Both the position numbers and the translations under genes were made by a program. From NCBI GenBank assembly GCA_036583965.1, contig JAZBQD010000022.1, positions 2,414,001 to 2,478,000 of the forward strand: DNA of 64,000 nt, given 5' to 3'. Shown piece after piece: positions 36,421-47,232 of the stretch (positions are counted from its first letter, which is position 1; each line of letters opens with the position of its first letter). The stretch comes from Prunella strophiata. Lineage: Eukaryota > Chordata > Aves > Passeriformes > Prunellidae. The notes under the pieces are model-generated. The model was not told the origin of the DNA, did no database searches, and worked only from the letters and a program-made list of their open reading frames with translations.

Positions 36421-37755
36421 ACCTCGGGGGCTTTTTTTGGGAACAAAGGGGCAGCCAGGGTGCAGGACCAGGCAAAGGGGTGAGGGATGGACTGGGCCAC
36501 CCTGGTCAGATGTCAGCACAGATCTCCTGTCACTGGCATTGGGATTCTGTAATGCTCTGAGATAAATCAGATATTGACAACGCTCGCTGGTCCCAGGCAA
36601 TGCTGGGGCTGTGACAAACAGAGAGGGAGATGTGAAGCTGGACAAAGAGACAGGAGGGACAAGAGGGAGCCCCAATGTCCCCCTCTGTCCCACCCCAGAG
36701 ATGCCGGGGGCTGGCTGGAGGCAGGTACAGCATCGGCTCAATCCCCCCGTGGAGCTCTGTCATGTTCAATTCCCTTCATCAGATCGCGGCTGCGAGCCTC
36801 GTGGTCCCCGAATGTACATACATTTGTCAGACATTCTTAAGATGTCTCCCCGTTCTGAGCGCTGATCCTTTGTGAAGGCAACAGTTGTAACAGCGCCTAA
36901 ACAGCGACAGCAGCCTCGGTTCTCCCCCTCGTGCCATCCCGGCTGTGGAGAACGCTAAAAACCCGGGCTTGGAGTGCCAGTGCTTAGAGCCTCTTGAGCA
37001 GGCGTTTAATTTAAATGCGGTCCCGGGGGGAGCGCACACACCTGAAGCATCCTCTGGACGCAGGGATAAATCAGGGCATCGCCATTAAAGTCACCGAGGT
37101 GACAGGCACGAAAGGCTATTTATACCCAGCGGCCATCTATTGTGCAAGGGAGGAGAACGGGCCCTTCTGCTGACACAGCACGAACCGCGTGAAATGCAGA
37201 AAGCAATCCCCGAAATTCCCTGCGAGCCTGCGGAGCCGCAGCCGGGGACCGAGGAACAGCGGGGGGACCTTAACAGGAACAGAGCTGCTTTTTCTCCCTC
37301 TTCCCAACCAACCCACCCGCTGCTCCTCCTGGAGCGGCAGCGAGGAGGGATAACCTTCGGAGAGCATCTCCGGGATGCAGGCGGGGCCGGGCTGTGCCCG
37401 CTGGAGCCCCGGGAGCAGCCCCGGGAGCAGCCGCGGCTCCCGTTTGCTCATCCCCGCGCGTGGGACCGAGTTTGCCGATAAAAATACAGCCGGAGTTATG
37501 CTTGGTATGGAACAAGCAGGCAGGAGCTGCCCAAGACTTCACAACATCCCGCTCCTGGCTCGCCTCCAAGGCACCAAAACAAAACAAAAATTCAGTTGGC
37601 ATCTCTGCGGATTGAAGCAAGTTTTTCTTTCTGCAGCAATTGCTGAACAAACGTTTCGATACTTGTGCCGCCGCCCCCGTGCCTGCCTTCTCCCCCGAAT
37701 CATGTGCTGCAAGGATGGAAAGGATGCTCAAGGTCATGGGCATGCTGTGAGCAGA
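36421..37755. other. Unique sequence, moderately CpG-rich at 36770-37690
   Basis: CpG dinucleotides are more frequent here than in the flanks (for example GATCGCGGCTGCGAGCCTCG, CCGTTCTGAGCGC, GGTCCCGGGGGGAGCGCACAC), and there is a CTATTTATACCC box at about 37115. It could be a weak island or enhancer; no gene is recognised. Confidence 0.4.
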
Positions 37756-37885
37756 ATGACAGAATCCCAGAAGCACTGGGGCTGGGAAAGCCCTCCCAGA
37801 CCATGGAGTGCAGCCTGTGACTGATCCTCACCTTGTCACCCAGCCCAGAGCACCGAGTGCCACATCCAGCCCTTCCCTGGACATC
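37756..37885 (-). mobile_element. CR1 LINE 3'-end fragment, minus, feeding a minisatellite
   Basis: Plus-strand reading: ATGACAGAATCCCAGAAGCA, GTGACTGATCCTCACCTTGT, CACCCAGCCCAGAGCACCGA and GTGCCACATCCAGCCCTTCC are the reverse complement of a CR1 type (…GGACACCTCCAGGGATGG would be expected next). Instead, the last ~20 bp are repeated as a tandem array. Confidence 0.85.
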
Positions 37886-38270
37886 CCCAGCCCTTCCTTG
37901 GACATCCTCCAGCCCTTCCCTTGGAACATCCTTCCCCCAGCCCCTTCCCCTGGACACCTCTCCAGCCCTTCCCTGGACATCCCCAGCCCTTCCTTGGACA
38001 CCTCCAGCCCTTCCCTGGACATCTCCAGCCCTTCCCTGGACATCCCCAGCCCTTCCCTGGACACCTCCAGCCCTTCCCTGGACACCTCCAGCCCTTCCTT
38101 GGACATCTCCAGCCCTTCCCTGGACAGTCCCCAGCCCTTCCCTGGACATCCTCCAAGCCCTTCCCTGGACATCCCTCCAGCCCTTCCCTTGGACACCTCC
38201 AGCCTTCCTTGGACATCCCCAGCCCTTCCCTGGACATGTCCAGCCTTTCCTTGGACATCTCCAGCCCAGC
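37866..38270. repeat. 21-bp minisatellite, about 18 copies, derived from CR1
   Basis: Units follow CCAGCCCTTCCCTGGACATC plus one or two bases, with ACATC/ACACC and CCTGG/TTGG alternation and small indels. The first unit is the natural continuation of the adjoining CR1 fragment. Unit heterogeneity indicates an older or mutating array. Confidence 0.95.
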
Positions 38271-41200
38271 TGTGGGTGTTGGGGGCCTTGGCCCAGCAGG
38301 GCCTGCAGGAGTGGGGTGGTTTCTCCAAACCACTCTCTCTTCATGCTGGGGGCTGTTGGACCCCCAGGGAGGTGCAGTTTGTACACCTGGGCTGAATTCA
38401 ACCTTCACATTGGAAAAGCAAATTCACCTTCCTCCCATCCATGCTGCTCCCTTGCAGAAAAGAGCACAACCCAGGAATTCCAGCAGAATTCAGCCTGGGG
38501 AAAATCCCACAGCAGTGGCCTGAAATGAGGGAATTCAGGGTCTGGCCTCATATTTCTTGTGTGACACAGGACACAAACAATGTGCATCTTCTGTAGGTTT
38601 GAGTGTTGCAACTTGACCTTCCAGGCTTTGCTTTCAACTGGTTTATTTATTTCCCCAAGAAAAAGCAGGTTTGTTTGAGAGGAAACAAGGTGAAACCCTG
38701 ACCTTGCTGAAAGCACTGAGAGTTTGCCATTGATTGCAGCAGAATGAGACATTTACAGAGTTATAACCAGAGGTTCAGGTCTTGGTTCTTGCTTCTTTGG
38801 TGCTTGATGCTTTAAAGGAAGAGACCAAAAATCCTCCAGCCCTTCCCTGCATGCCCACCATTCATTCCCCTCTCCTGCCCTCTCTGGAAGCAGCTACAGT
38901 CCTTGAAGCATGAAATTTCCCTGTCCTTACTGCAGCACATGGCTATCATGTCGTTACTGATCAGGAGAATTATCCTGGGTTTTCCCTGCACCCAGCCCTT
39001 CCCGAGGGCGTTCACGATGTGTGAGCACGGGCACAACTCGAACAATCAACCCCTGTGGAATCCACCCCCCTGCTCCTGCAGAGAGCAGTCAGTGCACTCC
39101 CCTGGCTCTGGGCAGCCAGACTGCAGAAATGCACCAATTTGGGTGATTTTTGACCTGACAGCAGCCCCCCAAACGCTGCAATAGGGACTTTGCAACCCAG
39201 ACTCCCCATGTACCCAGAGGAGCTCTTTGTACAGTGTCTTAATCAGTACATAAAATGCTTTCAGTGAAATGCTGCCTTCTTCTGTCTATTTGTCACAACT
39301 GATGCTCTGGTGAACAGTAAATAGGAAATTTGTTGGCAAATCAGCTCTACCAGCTCGGTTTGCAAGGCAAGGCTGGAGCACAGAGCTCTGGGCAAGTCCC
39401 TGTCGTGCCTCGTGCTGGACCCTCAGTCCTTTGAGGCTCACAGTGAGTCCTGAAAGCACACAAATCTCTCCTCAACAACCCAGCAAAACCCAGACAGCGC
39501 GTGGTTATGTAATTCCCAGCACTTCTGATGTTATTAAAAGGGCTGATTAAAGCAATGTATGCACAAGAATTCCCCATCAGTTTTGCTGGGAAAGCTCCAC
39601 ATTGAGAATCCCGGCCCTTTTCACTGCCTGGGCTGCTCCCCTCCTCCCTCCCCTCATCCCCAGCCCCATTGCACAACGCTGGTTTCATGTTTGCCACCAG
39701 ACAGTTTGCAGTCAGCCTCACATGGAAAAGAAGGAAGTAACAGTGCCTACATTGCACAGAACTGCAAGCAAACGCCTTTCCAAGAAACTATTAAGCAGTG
39801 CTCATTTGAAGTTTAAACGAGAGAAGGGGAAAAAAAAAAAAAAAAAAAAGACAAACTTGGAAGGATTTTTTTTCTTGGCTCTGAGCTTTTTATGAAATTC
39901 AGATTTGGACTGAAACGTGGCCAGGCAGCAGCAGCGGGGCAGCAGAGGCAGAGTGCGGGCAGGGATGCGCTGACAGAGCCGAGCCCTCCCCAGTCCCTTT
40001 TCTGGATGTTGTCCCCTTGCAGAGGGGCTGCAGGCAGGAGCAGCCCCTGGGGCACAGCCTGGCACCCCTCACGCTGCCCTTTGCCCACCCTGCCCCTGCT
40101 CCATCACCCCGGCCCCTGGCGCTGCCCGCGGTTGGTTTTGGCCGCGGAGCCGGGGCTGCGTGGGTCCCTGTGCCCAGGGATGCTGGCAGGGCACCCAGCG
40201 GGGCACGGCGCTGTGAAACGGCCCCTTTGTGAGCACACAGCGGCAATTGTTCCTCGGGAGCTTTGCATGGACGAGCCGCTGTCCCCCGGCGGCTTCAGAC
40301 ACCCTTGATGTCAGAATAAACGAACAGGCTGCATTAAAGCAACCGCGCTGGGCTTTTCAAATATACAATCGCTGGGATTTAGTTTTTAAACCGTGGCTCA
40401 GTTTTCGAGGCAGGGAGATAAGACTCCTCTGGAAAAAAAAAAAAATCTCTTTGCCCATCTAAATTCTCCCCATTACTGAGCAAATGGTTTGCAACAACAA
40501 ATTTATTCCGCAGCGTCTCCTGTGCTCTTTTTTGTTTGAAAAAGGCACAAACAGATTGTGATTTTCTCTAACAGATTCACCATCTGGGAAATTTTTCATG
40601 CAACTCCTTTCCTCACTGGGAGCAAGTTACTCAGAGGGGAATTCCCAGCAGAGAGCAGACTCTGAAGGGATGGGTCGTTCATTTAATTAGCATGCATAAT
40701 CTGGATGTCCTTACTCAGGCAAAACTCTCACCAGGGCCAATGGGAGATTTATTTCTTTTTTTCAAGAACCAGCTAAGGACTTTGGTATTTGTCTCTTGGT
40801 GTTACATCCAGTGTTTTCCTTGCAGGGAGAAGCTTGGCTTTTGGCTGCATTCGAGGCTCTGATTTACTACAGTCTTGTGCATCCAAGGTCAGGATGTGGC
40901 CCTTGCAGGCCGTGTCACAAGGCTGAGCCCTGGCAGGAGCAGCTCCCTTTCACACACTTCCCCAGCCCAGGGAACATCCCACGTTTTGGGGTGGAGGTCA
41001 GCAGGGGAAGAGGCTCCACAGAGCCCCACAGGCAGCAGCACAGAGAAGTGTCCAGTTCCCTTGTGCAAGGGATGGGGTGGTTTTTCCCCCCCTCAGGCAG
41101 ATGAATTTATCACTTGGGAAGATGCAGGAAGCACAGGGATGCTCCTTTCATGTTCCCCTAAAGCTGCTCCTGTGGGACACCAGCCCTGATTGCAGCCTCC

Positions 41201-42424
41201 CCAGCAGAGCTCAGAGCAGACCCCACAGCCCAGCTCTGCTCCCACCTCAGCACAGCTCTGAGAGCTGCACCAGGAGATCTCACACTGAACAATTTTCACT
41301 GGCTCATTACTGGACAAAACTTCCCTTTGAACTGACGTTTTCTGGGCACGACGAGTGCTTTGAAGCAGGGAGACAAAATTAGTGCAGAGAGTTGGCAGGT
41401 GAAGAAATGACAGGGTGTTTTTTTTTCTTTCCCCCAGCAGCAGAGCTGTCCAGGAGCTATGGAAACCTTGTTTGGCTAAATAAAAACGCAGAAAGATAAC
41501 AAGGCTTCATATTTTCCAGCAATGTGTTTGCTGGAACAGTGTTCTATCTGTGTGTGCTGGAGGCTCCAGAACAGCCAAAGCTGTTCCTGAAGGGAAATGT
41601 GCTGTGCTGTTCTCCACAACTGGAAGCAAAGGCTGTCTCCTACCTCCCCAGGAGGGAGGGAAATCAAGCCAATGATGTAGGAGAACCCTGGGAAGAATTG
41701 CAGTGAGCCTTCAGGCAGGTGAGGGGCTGGTTTCCTCTCCAGTCTGTTCCTGGTGACTTTTTGAGACTTGCAGCTATAATAATCTGGGACAAAACTTGGC
41801 CCCAAAGCTCCCTCTAGGAACTGGGCAAACGAGTTCTTCCTCAGGAGATGGCAAAGGCTCAATATCCACATATTATTGAAAGTGAAAATTACTTCCATCC
41901 CTTGTTCAAATCCTCCTCTCTCTCAGAAACCTCCTTCCCCTTCAAGGTCTTCTCTGTGACTCTTCAGCTCTTGGGGTAACAGAAAGGAGCATCTCCTACA
42001 CACATGGGGATGGTGGGCTGCTCTGGCCACACAAATGTGTCTCCAGTTTGGTCTGTAATGGTCCTGTCCATACCACTTGTGGTTCTCCAGAACCTGTGCT
42101 CCATGGATTCCAACTTTGCCAGTCACTGGAGCAAAGTCTGATCCAGCACCTCTTTCAGGGCTTCATGCTGTTGAACATCACTGTAGTACTTTCCACACAA
42201 GAATAATGGGAATGACAGAGTCCACCACAGCAGGAATATTCCTCTATTCCCATAGGAGGCATCACAACTGTGTCCTGAAGCTGCAGCTCTGCACAGCCAG
42301 CTCAGCTCCACCAGGGAAAGGAGGACAGGCAGCACCTCCCAGGAATGAACTGCTGTGCCCTCAGTGGGAAGTGACAGCTCCTTCCATCCCCTCCAGCCCT
42401 GCATTGCTCTGTTTTGGAGAACAC
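38271..42424. other. Non-coding stretch, no gene seen
   Basis: Unique mixed sequence with an A-run at 39831-39849 and 40433-40445. A GC/CpG-rich patch lies at 39905-40310 (for example GCCCGCGGTTGGTTTTGGCC), too weak to call a promoter. No exon recognised. Confidence 0.5.
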
Positions 42425-42475
42425 AGAGTCATTCATTTAGGAAAAGACCTCCAAGATCAAGTGCAACCTCCAGCC
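42425..42475 (-). mobile_element. CR1-like scrap, minus
   Basis: AGAGTCATTCATTTAGGAAA followed by AGACCTCCAAGATCAAGTGC and AACC matches the CR1 terminal motif (AATCATTNAGGTTGGAAAAG, ACCTCCAAGATCATCNAGTC). Only the extreme 3' end is kept. Confidence 0.7.
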
Positions 42476-45400
42476 TAAACTGTGCTCCCCTCCTGCCACC
42501 CCAGCACCAGGACATCCCCCCACCACAGCGACGCCACCACGAGAAGAGGAAATCCTTCCTTTTCCTTCCCAACCCATCCACCAACATGTTAACAAGCCAA
42601 GTTTAATGTAGGTGGCATGTTTCATACAGAATCTTACAGGCACCCAAAACACCAGCTGGTGCCATGTTCTGAGGAGCTAACGAGGTGAAACTCCAGCACT
42701 TCAGTCTCCTTCCAACGTTCCCAGGCTGAACAACAGACCCAAGGCAGGCTCCTCAGGGATCCCCCTGGCACCCAAACACCTGCAAAGCCCTGGAGCCAGC
42801 AGGGCTCATTCTCCAAAGGGTTTGGAATAGCTCTGCAATGGACACACTCTCCCAAATCAGTATTTCTAATATTTTTCCTAATTAGTCTTAAGGGTTTTTA
42901 ACCCACGATGTAGACAGCAATGTTTAAAGATCAGATATGGAAGGAAAGGAACAATCCAAACAAACCATCTGCTCTCTCCTGTTTCAAGATGGGATCTGCA
43001 GGAAGGAATGATGGAATGAAAATTGCAGTAATTTTAGAGTTAAAGCCATTTATATCTTTAATAGACTTAATATATTTTGGAGCCTGATCCATTCCTCCAG
43101 CACTGAATTTGGAAAGAGTGAAATACCCAAAAGAACATGAAATTCCCCAATGAGGCACAGTGTGCAAGAACCTGCTCAACATGAAATATTTCTGGCAAAT
43201 ATCATTATAACCCACTCTTGAAAAGCAGAAAGTTCAACTTCCCCTGTTTCCTTACTTGTATTCTACAACATTTTGTGTGTCCCTTTATTAACAATGCCAG
43301 GTTTTTCAGTGAAATTAAAGGGGGGGAAAGCTCAACTTATTCTTTGCATAAACTGAATACAACATTAGTCTGCCTCTTTCTCCCTCCCTCAGTTGTGGTT
43401 TGGCTCCCTTTCAGCTTCTAAGAAAGTTTTGGAATCTCAATTCTGCAAGAAAGAAATACTTTGGCAAAATAATCCTAAAAGCTTTTTTTAAAAAATTAAA
43501 ACCAATGAATTTACATTCTGAACCATTCCCAAGATCTTACTTACTCTGCAATCTCCTGGGGATGTTATGAGGTTTAATTAGCTCCAGTTGGAAAAGGCTT
43601 TGAAGAGGAAAAGTGCCAAATATTGCTCCACTCAGGTAGAGCTAAAATGTCTAAATTATTACATCATAAAACAAATAATTTGAAAATTAATTCCTCTTCC
43701 TTGCCAGCGTGACTTCACAGGGACTTCACTTCCCCAATGTGCTGGTAGGATCACACCACCAAGGTGTCCAAGTGCTGGTAACAACCAAAAATCAGATTTT
43801 TGAATATCACAGTGCCTTTGAGGCCACCTCAATCACTTAATTTTGGGGTTGTGTAACTCTACAGCAGACCTGATCCTCAGGGCATTCTCAGTGCAGGTAC
43901 TTGGCCACCTTTGGAGAAGATGCTGGGGAGTCACTGAGCTAAAACAGCTCAGCCCCAGGGCTTCTCTGGAGGAACATCTGGCCATTTGGCGAAGGTTATT
44001 TTTTGTGATTTAACAAGGACACGTCCTTCTTGCTCAGAACACAGGGCCAATGGAAACCTGAGCGGCCAAGGTGGGTTTATTGAAGGAAGGTGTAAAAGCG
44101 AGGCTCAATCTCCTGCTCACCAAGGACGTGATAATGACCCGAGGCTCCCAAGATGAGATTTTAATGCTCTGTGAACACGAGGTTGTGCTCAGCATCAGTC
44201 ACTTACCCACACCTGCCCTTGGCAAGGGTCTCTGTGCCCCCAGGAGTGACCTTGTGAGGCTGCAGCTCCAGGGCAGATCCCCCCCCATCCCGGCAGCTGC
44301 TCAGCAGGGACAGCTCAAAAAAGGCTCGCTCAGGCTGTCATATTTATGGAATAAAGCAGTTGGCTCGCAGTCAAATTACAAGTGATGAAAAAGGTTGTGA
44401 GACTCCTTGTACCCACAAGCTCCTTTGTTCCTTGACCAAATTAGCGCTGGAAGAACCACCTGCTATTCATGTGTTAATCGCATGATCGCTGCTCTGCTTT
44501 ACAGGCTCACACACATCAAAGCCGCCTGTGTCACCCTGTTCCTGTGGGGGTTTTCAAAGAACACCCTGAAACCAGAGAAGTTCACGACCTGCCGACAGCA
44601 CAGACCTTTATCTCCTCAAACCACCACAGGTTTGGCCAAGCAGTTGAGTGTGTCCATCACAGAGGACCAGGCAGGCATAAATCATCACAAAAATCACCAC
44701 AAATCCCCCTTTTAGCCAAGGAGCGTTGAAGTTCAGCCACTCCCAGGTGAAACCAGGTCCCACCGCCCAAGGAGGACCCCGGCTGCTCTCCCAGGGCTGT
44801 TTGCTGTGGGCTGGGACAGGTTTTCTGCAGGAATTCTGGAGCACAGCCACCCCCAGAGCCTCCCCAGGCTGCGATGCTCCGGGCTGGCAGCTGGGCTGGG
44901 GATTACTGGGAGCTCCCTGCACCCAGAGCCAGCTGCAGCTCACATCAGGACCCTCAGCACCTGGGGTGCACAGAACAATCCCAGAAAAGGCTCTGGGGAC
45001 TCTCTGTTGGGAGGAAAGTTCCAGACACCAGGTTGTGACAGATGCTGATGCTGCATCTTTGCTGCAGAAAGAGCCTTTGGCTCTCTTGGGGCTAATCTAA
45101 AGTTCACACCACCGTGGCCATTATTTATTCAGCTCTGCTGTTCAGCTGCATTATCTGTAACACTCCAAAATGAGAGAATTTCGGGGGGTGCTTCAGCTTT
45201 GGGCTCCACACAGAAGCTTTTCTATTTTCTATCCACAAGCCCCCAAACCAAAGTGTGTCAGCAAAAGGCTGCACCACTCACAAGCTGAAATGGGAAGGAT
45301 CTTTCCCTGTGTGCAACTGGGACTCACAGCTCTGACCAAGGAGGTGATAAAAAACCAGTCACACAATTTCACTCTTGCTTATTTCCCTATGATTGACCCC

Positions 45401-46559
45401 ACAAAGATTTTGTGGGGGGAGGGAAAAAGGTTCTGCGTAATTTTTACCAACTTGTTTTCAAACAGTTCCTTAAAGAATGCAGGGAAAAAGGCAATATTCC
45501 ATCATAAGGCAAAACAAACAAACAAAAGCAGAATAAAAATAAACTTTAGGCCAGCTTCTGGGCTCCATAAATAGAGTTACTTAACTGACTGCACAGTGAC
45601 ATCTTAGATCAAGACCAGTAGAACTGAGCTTAAAATTCAACTAGTCTTTTGAGCTGTTGGTAACCCTCTGCAGTGACCCTCCCTCTCCCTGCTGCAGAGG
45701 TAGAACAATTTGTGTCATTTCAGGGAACAATATTGCCAGCTCAGGCTGCACTCTGCTTCCAATCTCTCCTAGGTAAGACAGTCTCACCTCATTGTGCTCC
45801 TTGAGACAGAAGAATCTCTGTGAGAAAGCTGGAACGAATCAATTCAGGGAAAAGTAGAACCAAATGCCAGGATCTGAGCACTGAGGATCATTGCAATGGG
45901 TCCCCCTTAATCACTGCAAAATGAGAACATATTTGCCGTGACTGGGAATTTCAGGAGCACATGATAGCAAGCCCTGCTCCCATCCCTCCCGTGGATTTGT
46001 GCTCTTAGGGAAAGACTCAATTACTCAGCATTAAATGCCTCAAAAGGACAAAGCCACTCAAAGCTACATAATCACCTTAAAGTGGATGAAACAGGAGAGT
46101 GGGGCAAATGTATGTCTTGCATAAATCTAAAAATAAAAGAGGGAAAAAATCCCAAAGCCCTACAGTCTGTTGAATTTTGGGCCCAGATTCTTATTGGGAA
46201 TATGCAAAACAAAAACCTACAAGAAAGATACTTATTACATGCCTGAGACATTAAGGAACATTTTTAGGAAAATGGTGAAGATGGATTAAGAGTGTGGAGT
46301 GCAAAATCACCTGGCTTCTGTCCTCCAGATAAATCACTGCCTTCTTCATGGCCACAGGAATACAGGAACAGCAGGAAAATAAATTCTTATGGATTAAAAG
46401 AAACTTACACTAACCTGCACCGTGCAAAGAATAAAACACCCAGTCAAGTGTTGCACTTTGATAAATCAAAATGGCACCTCCACCAACACAAATTCCAGAG
46501 ACAAGCACATTAATTTATCCACAAAAAATTACCACTGAGAAATAAATTAATTTATATTG
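42476..46559. other. Intergenic stretch downstream of TMEM250, no gene seen
   Basis: Unique sequence, AT-rich at 42840-43720 and 46020-46560. The TMEM250 3' UTR might extend into the right-hand part, but no convincing poly(A) site can be fixed. No other exon recognised. Confidence 0.45.
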
Positions 46560-46560
46560 G

Positions 46561-46584
46561 AAAAAAAAAAAAAAAAAAAAAAAA
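46561..46584 (+). repeat. Poly(A) run of 24
   Basis: A pure A-run 75 bp beyond the TMEM250 stop; on the transcribed (minus) strand it reads as a T/U-run. Confidence 0.9.
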
Positions 46585-46659
46585 GAACCAAGAGGACATT
46601 GACACATCTCGGGGCTAGAAGAAAAGTCACCTCCTGATCCCACATGCGCTTGGTTTTAT

Positions 46660-47079
46660 TTACATATCCACAAAGACCATGAAACACCAGCCCAGCCCCC
46701 CCACCAGCAGCATGGTCACATGGATCCCGTAGATGAGCAGTTCATTCATGAGGCTGAAGTCCACCCGCCTCCGCCCCAGCAGGAGCAGGATGATGGAGAG
46801 TTTGTACTGGAAGCGCAGGAAGATGCGGATGCCGAGGTACTGGAGGCAAAACAAGATCGAGAGAGCCACCCAGAGGATGGAGGTGAAGAGGCTGCAGCTG
46901 AAGTACAGCAGGAAGCGGATGAAGCCGTACATCCATCGCGACTTGAGATAGATGTCGAAGTTGTTGTACTTGGTGCGCACCAGGTGCGTGGTGCGCACGG
47001 GGCCGCAGGCGGAGTGCAGGCAGGTGGTGTGCGGGCCGTGGAACGAGCGCACCCGCCGCGGAATGGGGATCACCGGCAT
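46660..47079 (-). CDS. TMEM250: TMEM250, transmembrane protein 250 (C9orf69), complete
   Basis: The frame runs from ATG (47079-47077) to TAA (46662-46660) and encodes 139 residues, the length I know for human TMEM250. The N-terminus MPVIPIPRRVRSFHGPHTTC, the central RTKYNNFD motif, the GRRRVDF motif (about residues 102-108) and the C-terminus GGLGWCFMVFVDM match the family closely from memory. Residues 1-49 are basic, hydrophilic and cysteine-containing. Hydrophobic stretches lie at about 51-89, 94-101 and 113-136, so it is a small multi-pass membrane protein with a short tail. Its function is poorly known; the human protein has been described as binding the herpesvirus capsid protein UL25 and as affecting S-phase entry. 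The coding sequence is in one exon with no frameshift. The reading frame continues 5' of this ATG, but only without an ATG, up to an in-frame TGA at 47133-47131, which fixes the start. The start context is weak (C at -3, C at +4). Confidence 0.97.
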   Translation of the reverse strand: MPVIPIPRRVRSFHGPHTTCLHSACGPVRTTHLVRTKYNNFDIYLKSRWMYGFIRFLLYFSCSLFTSILWVALSILFCLQYLGIRIFLRFQYKLSIILLLLGRRRVDFSLMNELLIYGIHVTMLLVGGLGWCFMVFVDM

Positions 47080-47232
47080 CGGGCCCCGCCCCGCGCAGCC
47101 CGGCCCAGGCCTCCAGCCGCGGGGCACATATCAGACGGCAGCAGCGGGACGGCCCGGCACAGCTAACCCTGGGCTGGATGGCCGCCGAGGGACACACCTG
47201 CGGGGAGGCACAGGGAGCGGGTTGGTTTGGTG
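46660..47232 (-). other. TMEM250: TMEM250 exon 2 (5' leader part plus whole CDS; 3' end not defined)
   Basis: On the minus strand an excellent acceptor (long pyrimidine tract ending TTGTTTCTCAG) puts the exon start at 47232. A second acceptor (CCTCCCCGCAG) 35 nt further in would start the exon at 47197. Both leave a leader before the ATG at 47079. The 3' UTR end is not visible with certainty. An AATAAA hexamer (minus, 46660-46655) overlaps the stop codon, too close to be a comfortable poly(A) signal unless the 3' UTR is about 20 nt, so the annotated end is simply the stop codon. An A-run at 46561-46584 on the plus strand lies about 80 bp further on. Confidence 0.6.

Noticed and set aside
37808..38528. 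Several 150-230-codon frames on both strands over the 37.9-38.3 kb array (KGWRCPG-type or SPALPWTSP-type repeats)
   Set aside because: Explained by the CR1-derived 21-bp minisatellite; the unit is a multiple of three and open in many frames.
46660..47127. A longer 155-residue TMEM250 starting upstream of the 139-residue form
   Set aside because: The extra 16 codons begin with GTG, not ATG; the 139-residue ATG form matches the known length and N-terminus, and an in-frame TGA lies just upstream.
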